A stretch of DNA of 64,000 bases from Porcisia hertigi (Eukaryota; Euglenozoa; Kinetoplastea; Trypanosomatida; Trypanosomatidae): positions 434,001 through 498,000 of the forward strand of contig NC_090565.1 in NCBI RefSeq assembly GCF_017918235.1, in the 5' to 3' direction. This document shows, one piece after another, positions 29,637 through 37,849 of the stretch. The notes beneath the pieces are model-generated. The model had not been told where the DNA came from. It made no database searches and saw only the letters and a program-made list of their open reading frames with translations. A program made the position numbers and the translations under genes. How positions within the stretch are numbered: position 1 is the first letter of the stretch; each line of letters opens with the position of its first letter.

Positions 29637-30783
29637 GCGCACCCGGCCCTTTCGGAAGAGACGGAAGGAACGGAAGGGAGAAGAATGAGCGAACAGCGTG
29701 AAGAAGAAGAAGATTCCTGGGGAGCACCGAGAGAGAGAGAGGGAGAGAGGGAGAGACATGCATGTGGTGGTGAGGTGGACTCGTTTCTGTGTGTGTGTGT
29801 GCGTGTGTCGATAGGAGAGGGAGAGGGAAAGGGGGCCTGCAGTGGATGGCCCCAGAGCGAGTGCGGCTGGAATAGGGAGGCGGAAGGTACGGCTTCGGGC
29901 AGCGCGATAGCCCCGCAGAGCCTCTGACGAGTGTATCCATGAGCCTCCTTGCTCCTTCCTCTCCTCAGCGCTGCCCGCTCACATCGGCCAGAGACTCCCA
30001 CGCGTATCATCACACCACTATTCTTGATCTGAGCTTCGGCTAGTATGCCTTTTTCTCAGCCGCCCCTTTCGCCATCACACCCCCTCTTCTCCCGCTTTTT
30101 TTTTTAAATCTCGGCATATCCTAAAGAGATATCAGAGGCGGTTCACCTGTCGACTAGTTTGCGGACTACCGCGCACTCCACCGTCCATGAAAGGAACGGC
30201 GTTTCCTCGAGGGTCCCAAGATGGGACTGCAAAAAGCGCTGTCCCGTGACCCACGCGAATACCCACTGCGATTCTGACAGGTGTGTCCCGCGCCCCGCCC
30301 CGCAGCGGCGAGGGCAAATATACACCTGAGAGTGGCTCATTGGCGTCCCCTTGTCCTGTTGAGTCGTGGTGGTGGTTGCACTGCGCGCGCCCGGTAGGGG
30401 ATGGGGGTGGGGGTGGGCGTCCCGTATGCCGCCAACGGCCACAGACAAAAAAGTGGCTAAAAGTCGAGCACGCGTGCACTCAGTCTTCACTCACTCAGGA
30501 CCGTTCCCTGCCCACCCGCACCTTCCCTACCCCAGCCTCAACCCCAACTTACCCTACCCGCTCTCCTCTATTCCCCCCACCCCACCCCCTCCATAGCAAC
30601 GCGCACATATCCACCGCCCTCTCACCCTGCCCTTCTGATTTTTTTTTTGCTACATGCCCTGATTACTGGTGCGTGTGTGATGAGTGTCTGTGCATGTGCG
30701 TTGTGTGTGTGTAGGATTTGTATTCCCACCCGCAGACGCACTTGTGCACACAGATCCCCAAAACAGTGCGCCTCCTATTCACG
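29637..30783. other. Spacer, no supported gene
   Basis: Purine repeat (GA)n at about 29730-29757, (GT)n 29789-29808, T10 run near 30095-30104, a non-repetitive patch 30125-30350, (GGGGTG)n near 30401-30418, C-rich tracts 30506-30595, T9 at 30640-30648 and GTGTGTAG ending at 30714. A second candidate acceptor is CAG at 30751-30753, 31 bases before the next start. Confidence 0.5.
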
Positions 30784-33774
30784 ATGGCCTTGCCCTCGCC
30801 GGCGAACAACTCACTGAAGGACAACGTGGCTCGGGAGCAGGAATCCCAGTGTGAGTCCCACAGGACAGGTAGCCAAGGTTCTGTCGTGGAGGACCCCCAC
30901 AGTCGTCATGCCTCACGCCTCTTATCGTGTGGCGCTGACGCGTCAAGATGGCAATCGACCAATGCTGACGTCGACGCACGGCTGTCCAAGTTGGCACCTT
31001 TCGCATGTAACGGCATGGCGACGGCCACCACGACGACGGGGAAAGACAGTGACACCGGTGGTGCTGCACCAGCACTGACTCTGCACGAATCATTCAGCGC
31101 GGAGACGCCCCCCTTCAGCAGAGCAAACACCGAGGCCACCCTTGTTCACGCACCCAAAAGCCTGCGCGTGACGCAAGGCGCCGTCGCTGGTTCGCTCATC
31201 CAGGGCATACCACGTCCTGAGGGAATGCTGCCGGTGACACCAGAGGAGGGTGTAAAGACAAAAGATTGGCAGGCACCGCCGTGGCCACGGATTGCCGTGA
31301 AGGAGGCCTTCTCGAACATGACCAGCCTCGACGTCCTCCAGCGAGTACAGCCCTTGCAGCAGAACGCCCTTCAGGTAGAACCTGTTGGATGGACGCTGAT
31401 TGAACCATCGCCGATGCGGACCGACTCTCTTGATGACGGCAACGATACAGCGGAAGAGTCCGAGGCGCAGATACACCGGCGTATGGAGGCCGTGGATGAG
31501 AGCAGAGGGGAATGGTCACCAGTGGGAATGACTGCGGGTGTGGATGCGCTAAGCAGTGTCGCGTGCTCCCCTTTGGTGGCTGAGGAGTGGAAAAGGGAGC
31601 CAGCATCGGTCACGCAAGTCGCGCGTACTCACGCCGCCATGCGCCAGCAGCGACGGCACCACAACGAGGAGGAGAAGATACTAGCACCTGCGCAAGCGCC
31701 ACCACGCCCTACATCGCCACCTGCACACCCCTGCGGTGAAGGTGGGGGCAGAGAGGACCACGTTGGTGAGCAGCGGCACCCCTCCCAGCACACCGTTGCG
31801 CCAACCGTGGCACGGCGATGCAGCGATCCAATAAGAGTCGCTTCACCCTACGCGATGCGCACCGCCACCTCGTCACAGTTCTTTCCCCTCCGCCAACCTC
31901 CCTCCTGCAGAGCACAGCACCCGCGGTCTGCCCGCGACTCTGGTGAAGCGGCGGCATTCCGCGCGGTGAAAACTGCCGCCAGCGAGCGCCTCAAACCCTC
32001 GGAGCCGAGGCCGCGTGTATCCGAGGCGTTTATCGAAAAGGGGCGCCGGCGGCGCGCTGATGCGGAGCGCGCACGGCTCGCACGCGCCGCGGAGGCCTCT
32101 GGTGGGGCCGTGAGCATCGAGTGCAATCTGTGCGGCCACAGCAACAGCCGCACTGCCGAGGCCTCTCCAGCAGCCGACGACCGGGCTGACAAGCGGCTGC
32201 GCAAAATGTCGATGATGCCGCCGCCACGCGGATACGATGCGTATGTGCGGAGGGGGGAGTCTCGGCGAAAAGAGGTGAACCGGCAAGAGGAGCAGCGCCG
32301 CAACGACGACATCGTCAAGTGCACGCATCGACCGAAGGTGAACCGCCACAGAAATGCCGCTGTCTCCTCCCTGCGCGGCTCTTCAGCGGTGAGGCAAGCG
32401 TCCTACCCGCCACCGCGCCCAGTAGTGGCAGCAGGGAAGGACGATGCGTCAGCTGGCGATGCGCTGGTCACGCCAACCGCTGAGCGCCGTACAAGAAAGA
32501 CGGATTGGCGTGATCAGCGCCCTCGACACATCGACAAGCGCTGCACGCCCGCCTCTACTGCCGCCACATCCGCTTTCTCGACCGACGCGAAGTCGACCGC
32601 GCGTGAGAAGGTCGCGGCACCCCTGCGCACGCGGGCAGCAGCGCAGGGCAAAGCAACGGCCAGGGGGGCCACGGTCTGCTCCTCAACTGCAGGGGGCACT
32701 GCGCGCAAGAAGTCAAAGGCGGAGATAGAGCAGCACCTGACACAGATGATGAGTCGTGAGGAAGAGCGCCGCGCCAAGTGGGAAGTGCACCTCTCATTGC
32801 TAGCGAGCGAGCGGGGGGATGCCCGAGAGGCGCACGCGGTGCGGAACCCAAAGACAAACGAGTTGGCGGAACGGGCGCGGACGCGGTACCGCCTGCAGAA
32901 GGAGCTGGCCACACACTCGATGCAACAAAAGGAAGCGCAGAGGCCAGCAGTGTCAGCAACGGAGGTGCCCCAGCGGTGGGTAAACTGGGGTCGTGCACCT
33001 CCGTCACCAAGGACTGCACATGCAGGCGAGCAGGGGACGGAACCGATAACAACCACAGGACTGACACGAATCCATTCCGGCACCGCCAGAGACTTCCACG
33101 CGCACCAACTCCAGGCGGAGGTGCGCAAACAGCGCCGCCTTGAGCAGCTGCGGCTACATCGTATTGACGAGGAGCTCCGCGAGTGCACGTTCCACCCACG
33201 ATTGAAGGGCACATCGGAGAGGGTGGCACAACGCTTTGCAGTGAAGTTTATCAAGGAAACCGTTAGGGTCGATCCGAACAACCGATCCGCATCGGCCACG
33301 CCACCGTGGAGAGAAATCGTGGACTCTGACGGACTCGCCGAGAGCGCGCCGCGGTCCCCTGCGTGCTGCGGCGATGACGACCCTAGCCCACTGGTCGACT
33401 TACCTGACAGCAGGCTCCTCCACGAGCTGAACCGAGCATCATCAGTCTCAGATTACGGAGCGATGAGCTCCTTGGAGAGATCGTCTCCGCGGCCGGCGCA
33501 GTGTAGACTCGACGACAGCAGGAAGATAGCTTTCGATGATGGTAGCAGCCAGAGCAGCACCAACAGCCTTGCCGATAATATGCACTCCGTGGAGACGTTG
33601 AGTAGGAGGAGGAGGAGGAGGGGGGAGGGGGTGACAAAGATGCCGCCCCGTCTGTCTGGTCAGCTGGTGGAACAACTGCAGGATCTGCATGAGATGCTCC
33701 ACGAGTGGAAGGAAATCAAGCGCGAGTCTTCGCCCATGCCAAAGCGTTCCTGTAGTGCTGGCCATGTCCAGTAG
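30784..33774 (+). CDS. Large basic, mostly disordered protein with CTxxP motifs
   Basis: 996 aa, rich in R, A, S, P and E. The N-terminal 400 residues are low in hydrophobics and likely disordered. A basic Ala/Arg helix (about 425-450) is followed by a CNLC/H cluster near 455. Two Cys-Thr-x2-Pro motifs occur: KCTHRPKV (about 515) and ECTFHPRL (about 800), the latter after a long charged helix. A charged helix around EIEQHLTQMMSREEERR (about 655-680) precedes a conserved-looking block to residue 830. The CTFxP motif recurs in trypanosomatid cytoskeletal and flagellar proteins of unknown biochemical role; that link is from memory. The ATG at 30784 begins non-repetitive protein; the upstream open codons from 30718 are leader. 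Confidence 0.75.
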   Translation: MALPSPANNSLKDNVAREQESQCESHRTGSQGSVVEDPHSRHASRLLSCGADASRWQSTNADVDARLSKLAPFACNGMATATTTTGKDSDTGGAAPALTLHESFSAETPPFSRANTEATLVHAPKSLRVTQGAVAGSLIQGIPRPEGMLPVTPEEGVKTKDWQAPPWPRIAVKEAFSNMTSLDVLQRVQPLQQNALQVEPVGWTLIEPSPMRTDSLDDGNDTAEESEAQIHRRMEAVDESRGEWSPVGMTAGVDALSSVACSPLVAEEWKREPASVTQVARTHAAMRQQRRHHNEEEKILAPAQAPPRPTSPPAHPCGEGGGREDHVGEQRHPSQHTVAPTVARRCSDPIRVASPYAMRTATSSQFFPLRQPPSCRAQHPRSARDSGEAAAFRAVKTAASERLKPSEPRPRVSEAFIEKGRRRRADAERARLARAAEASGGAVSIECNLCGHSNSRTAEASPAADDRADKRLRKMSMMPPPRGYDAYVRRGESRRKEVNRQEEQRRNDDIVKCTHRPKVNRHRNAAVSSLRGSSAVRQASYPPPRPVVAAGKDDASAGDALVTPTAERRTRKTDWRDQRPRHIDKRCTPASTAATSAFSTDAKSTAREKVAAPLRTRAAAQGKATARGATVCSSTAGGTARKKSKAEIEQHLTQMMSREEERRAKWEVHLSLLASERGDAREAHAVRNPKTNELAERARTRYRLQKELATHSMQQKEAQRPAVSATEVPQRWVNWGRAPPSPRTAHAGEQGTEPITTTGLTRIHSGTARDFHAHQLQAEVRKQRRLEQLRLHRIDEELRECTFHPRLKGTSERVAQRFAVKFIKETVRVDPNNRSASATPPWREIVDSDGLAESAPRSPACCGDDDPSPLVDLPDSRLLHELNRASSVSDYGAMSSLERSSPRPAQCRLDDSRKIAFDDGSSQSSTNSLADNMHSVETLSRRRRRRGEGVTKMPPRLSGQLVEQLQDLHEMLHEWKEIKRESSPMPKRSCSAGHVQ

Positions 33775-34950
33775 GGCGCGCGTGTTACGGCGACGGAGTC
33801 GAAGAGACGCGCATCGCCTCCACCGTGGGTTCGTGCGAACAAGCCGAGCTCCTTCCCGGGATAAACGTCAGTGGAGGGAAGGGGGAGGGCTGTGCTGAGA
33901 TGGCGAGGTAGACCCACAGCTGCACCGCCTCCACTCAATCCCACGCCTGCACCTTCAAGCGATGGATCTGTGGGATCGAAACCCTCCCGTGTGTGTGCGT
34001 GTGTGTGCACGCGCGCGTTCGAATATGAAAGCGGTATTTCTTGCGTGTGAAACAAAATCCAGGAAAATCTCACATTATCGTCACTACCACCAACTGTCGC
34101 TGCTGACCTCGACTCCTCCTGCGCGCGTGTGCGGTAGTCAACTTTTCTCAGGTCTTTCTCCCCCCCCCTTTTTCCCCTGTGAGGTTTCGAATCGGGCGGG
34201 GGAGGGGGACTGCGAGTCTCGAGCTCACGTGACACAGAACGCGTAAGCATGCGAACGCTGGCACCCTCAGCGCTTCCACATTAGGACACGCCCTCAAACC
34301 AACAAAAAAACTCGAGTTAATGGGGGAGGGGAGGGGGTTCAACGATGGGGCCGTGGTGTCCGAGAGAGAGAGAGACGTCGTCGTCGTCGTCATCGCCACG
34401 ACAGGCTGTGGAGTCCCCCAATTGGTCGTGCAGCGCCGTCTGTTGAGAGGCGCGCCATAATGCACTTCATCGTGAAGGGTGGGGGGGGGGAGAATCCAAG
34501 TTTCTGCGTACTGCCTCCTCCTCCTCTTCTCTGTCTGGGTGTCTAGTACGACACCCACCGTGGCGGTCGCCGCCCATGCCCCTCTCCCTCTTACGCTTAC
34601 TTGAACTCCAACTCAGCCCCTCATCTCCCGTTCCTCGGCTGCTGCCGTTGCCTTTACACCACCTCTACTCATCAATGCGGGAGGAGGAGGAGGAAAGAAG
34701 AAAACTACGCATTCGCTTTTGCCGAAAAAATCGCTCACGGTATTGAAGCGTGCGCTCACTCCTCGCACGTCTTTTTCTACTCGTTGTCATCTCTTTGCCC
34801 CTCCCCCGCCACCCCCGCCGCGCCCCTATCGGCTCCAGCACCGCACTGCACTAGACTGTCTCTATCCTGCCTCCCACCCACCCACCACGAGAGCAGCGGC
34901 CTTGGCTCCTCCCCTCCCCCCCCCTTCCCCCTACCTCTCCCCCCTTACTC
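33775..34950. other. Spacer, C/T tract right up to the next ATG
   Basis: (GT)n near 33990-34010, C run 34158-34168, (GA)n then (CGT)n at 34361-34391, G run 34482-34490, and C/T tract 34900-34950 running directly into the PIG-X ATG with no AG between. The acceptor therefore probably lies before that tract. A 130-147-codon frame at 34601-35162 is low-complexity and not accepted. Confidence 0.5.
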
Positions 34951-35796
34951 ATGTTCCCGTTCACTCCTCTGGGACTACTGCGCGTGGGTATGACAGCTCT
35001 GCTACTTTGCGCTGTCGTGGCAGCAGTGCCGGTCGTCACCGCCGTCCGAAGTGGCAGCTGCACATTCCTCTCCTCTTCGCCGTCGTACACGTTTATCGGT
35101 GGTGGATTCCACATGCAGCTTGCGATGGAGTTCCCGCTCTCAGCCAAAGATGTCCGGTTTAGCTTCGATCTCCCCAAATCCTTTTTCATCGATGAAGCAG
35201 AGACGAAGCAGCTCTACCGAATGGAGGTGCTCTCTGCCCACCCCATGACGCAGGGGACGGCCGCTGTCGTTATGGAGGACATCACGAGCGCGTACACGCC
35301 GCTGCACATGTCGTCCGACCACTTTTTCGACATTGAGGCACCGGTGTTCAAGGTCAACTACACAACAAACCACGTGGAGCTGACCTTCCAGCAGATGGGA
35401 AACGATGGAGCAGGCAGCGCACTCGACGCGTACCTCTCGGTGGGCGGCGCAAAAGCGCGGGCCTCCTTTCGTGCGCGCCTTGTCATCCCGATTCACAGCC
35501 GCTATGACACTCTGGACACCACGACGCCATTTTCCTTGGTGCGCTTGCTCACGGGTGAGAACTCCTACGTGCGTCGGTGCCTGCCAAGGGTCGACATGAC
35601 CGTCCGTGCAGACCCGCGCTGCTCCAGTGACACGTACAGCTCCAGCGCGACCCCGGCAACAGCAATGATGGACTCACAGTACAAGCCCTGCCTTGACTTG
35701 CCAGTCGGTCAGCTGGGCGACCTACCCTTCGTTTATCACGCACTTATGGGTCTCTTGGTAGCTGGCGCAGCTATGGTGATCCTTATTATTCGCTAG
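34951..35796 (+). CDS. PIGX: PIG-X (PBN1-type) subunit of GPI mannosyltransferase I
   Basis: 281 aa, type I membrane layout: signal peptide at about 8-31 (LLRVGMTALLLCAVVAAVPVVTA), lumenal domain, and C-terminal membrane span at 261-280 ending IIR. The lumenal part holds a DLPKSFFIDEAE block (73-84), like the LP..lFvDxyEL block of PIG-X, and IPIHSRYDTLDTTTPFSLV (179-197), like the family's (I/V)P(I/V)HxRY.xP motif. PIG-X stabilises PIG-M, which adds the first mannose to GPI precursors in the ER. Trypanosomatid surfaces depend heavily on GPI anchors, so the gene makes sense. N-glycosylation sequon NYT at 136-138. The start could also be Met14 (34990), which keeps the signal peptide. Assignment rests on motifs and topology. 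Confidence 0.7.
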   Translation: MFPFTPLGLLRVGMTALLLCAVVAAVPVVTAVRSGSCTFLSSSPSYTFIGGGFHMQLAMEFPLSAKDVRFSFDLPKSFFIDEAETKQLYRMEVLSAHPMTQGTAAVVMEDITSAYTPLHMSSDHFFDIEAPVFKVNYTTNHVELTFQQMGNDGAGSALDAYLSVGGAKARASFRARLVIPIHSRYDTLDTTTPFSLVRLLTGENSYVRRCLPRVDMTVRADPRCSSDTYSSSATPATAMMDSQYKPCLDLPVGQLGDLPFVYHALMGLLVAGAAMVILIIR

Positions 35797-36486
35797 CTGT
35801 CGTTTCTTACATTCGTTGGAGGGGGGCATCGTCGATGATAATCGTGTGAAATACAGGCGATCACACGCTCCCCCAACCCCCATCACCCCCATCACCATCA
35901 CGTTGTGTGTGTGTGTGTGTGTGTGTGTAGGCGCGTGTGTGATCGTTTCTTCTCTCTTCACATGTTCCCTCACTCCCCCAGCGCCCAACTCTTTTTGGTG
36001 CTCTTCACCTTCGTACCTCCCACCACCGCGCCCCCCTTTTCCCTCTGCGTGCGCATTGGCCAATGCACTTGGCGGATCAACGAGGTCTGAGAACGGCCGT
36101 CTTGTACTGTTCTCTTTTTTCTTTTTTCCTTTTTTTTTGCCATGCGGTGAGACTCTCTCTCTCCCTCTAGCAGTCAACGACCCCGGCAAACTCCCACGCC
36201 TTGCAGCAGCGAACCCCATATCTCCCTGACTCCCCCCTCCTCCTGTCTCTCTCTCTCTCCCCTCCCCTCGCCCCCGACACTTGTTGCCGAATCCCCTTTG
36301 TTTTACGCTAAACGGGGACTCGCATCGCTGTTCCTCGCCGTCCCCTCATTCCCACCTCACGCACGCACGCACGCATATATATCTATATATCTATATATTT
36401 ATATATCTACGGCTTACTTCTGCGCTCGATGTGACACCAGGTTGCTCCATGTCTCATCATTACAACTCGCCTGCTCCGCACGCACG
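35797..36486. other. Spacer with (CAT)/(GT), C/T and TATA tracts
   Basis: (CATCAC)-like 35878-35900, (GT)n 35904-35928, T runs 36114-36138, (TC)n 36246-36262, TATA-rich 36374-36410, then CCAG at 36437-36440 as the likely acceptor 47 bases before WDR54. Confidence 0.55.
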
Positions 36487-37473
36487 ATGAACGGGTCCCT
36501 CACCCTGTACAACCAAGTACCTCTCCCGCACTCACCGCTGCTGCTCTGTAACAACTTGCAATTGCACCGCGGTGGAGAGTGTGTGTCTTACGCAACAAGC
36601 ACGGCCGTCTACACAATTGGAACGTCGACAGGGACCCCGTGCTTCGACCCCTTCCGTATCCTTGGTGACCGCGTACAGCACATTGCCGCGCTAGACGACC
36701 CCGCAGAGACGAACATTATTCTCGTTGTACTATGCGCACGCGCGGCTGACATCGTTGTGAATGGACAGCGAACACATACCTTCTCGGCTGAAGGAAGAGA
36801 CGCGCTTTTGACATGCACAGCAGTGACGCGTGTGGCGGGGAAGAACGAGATGGTCGTGGCAGTCGGCACATCCGATGGGACTCCCTTGTGCCGCCATTAC
36901 ACCCTCCAAGGGGAGCCGGTATCATCCCAAGAGGTCACCGTACCCGTGCAAGCTCACGCTTCGCGCAGCCTGACGGCGTTGGATCTCGAAATAGTGGAAG
37001 GCGTGGCCTATGTGCAAATGGCGTCGGGTGATGCCGGTGGCTACGTTACTCTCTGGGAGGGAAACAACATCACTCGCGTGATCCCACCCGAGAGCGACAC
37101 CGACGCCGTCACGTGTGTGCGTCTGATCGCCGCTAGCGACACAGTTGCGGTGGCGTACGGTGGAGGCCAAGTCAGAGTGGTCCAGCGCAGCACTGGCGCA
37201 GCTACGATTGTTATACAGGCCCACTCGCGCTGGATCAATACTATGGTGTACAGCGCGGCACACCACTGCCTGGCGTCCGCCGCCGAGGACGGGCAGATCT
37301 CGGTATGGGACCTGGCCTCTGTTGACCCGAATAGCGTGTGCATAGCCAGCGGTGCCGTCGCAAACGAGTTGCCTACTGGACTGGCCTTCCTGGGTAACGC
37401 AAGCGCACTTGTTGCAGTGTCGTATGATGTACTAAAGCTTCGGTTCTTCTCCATCCCCGGAACGGGACGGTAG
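36487..37473 (+). CDS. WDR54: WDR54 homologue (WD40 beta-propeller)
   Basis: 328 aa. The N-terminus PLLLCNNLQL matches the ALCNNLSVL element of WDR54. Later blocks also follow it: AYGGGQVRVVQRSTGAATIV, then IQAHSRWINTMVYS, CLASAAEDGQISVWDL, and a C-terminal VSYDVLKLRFFSI where WDR54 ends TGYDLAEIRRFS. One clear WD repeat ends in SVWDL (about 277); others are degenerate. WDR54 is widely kept in flagellated eukaryotes and is linked to cilia and signalling; its biochemical role is unclear. The ATG at 36487 follows the acceptor at 36439-36440. The longer open frame from 36298 translates the TATA tract and is rejected. Confidence 0.8.
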   Translation: MNGSLTLYNQVPLPHSPLLLCNNLQLHRGGECVSYATSTAVYTIGTSTGTPCFDPFRILGDRVQHIAALDDPAETNIILVVLCARAADIVVNGQRTHTFSAEGRDALLTCTAVTRVAGKNEMVVAVGTSDGTPLCRHYTLQGEPVSSQEVTVPVQAHASRSLTALDLEIVEGVAYVQMASGDAGGYVTLWEGNNITRVIPPESDTDAVTCVRLIAASDTVAVAYGGGQVRVVQRSTGAATIVIQAHSRWINTMVYSAAHHCLASAAEDGQISVWDLASVDPNSVCIASGAVANELPTGLAFLGNASALVAVSYDVLKLRFFSIPGTGR

Positions 37474-37849
37474 AGTGTGGGCGTGGGTGGGAGATGTCGG
37501 GGGGAAGGAGGGAGGGGTTGTGGTGTGCCTTTGGTAACGTCTTGGGGCAGGTGCAACGGCGCATGCGAGAGAGTGGTCGAGTTCCCGGAATGGCCCCTGA
37601 AACCGCAATACGGCACAAGAGAAAAGAGAGAGAGAAGAAAAAAAAGCGCAACAAAGCGCCCCCCCCCCCCGCTTCGCAGATGTCCAAAGTCAACTCAGTA
37701 TTGTGATGCCGGCGCGGGCACACGCCGTCCAGCGGAAGGAGTACCGCCTCTTTTACAGTCATGTGCGAATCACATAGCTCTGCCCTTCACCCCCCCCCTA
37801 CTATTCCCTTTCTTTCTTTCGTGGTGCTGCCGCTTGCTTCAGCGCAGAC
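37474..37849. other. Short spacer
   Basis: Purine-rich 37618-37650, C10 run at 37661-37670, C run and C/T tract 37790-37830 and two AGs (37841-37842 and 37846-37847) directly before the next ATG. Confidence 0.6.
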
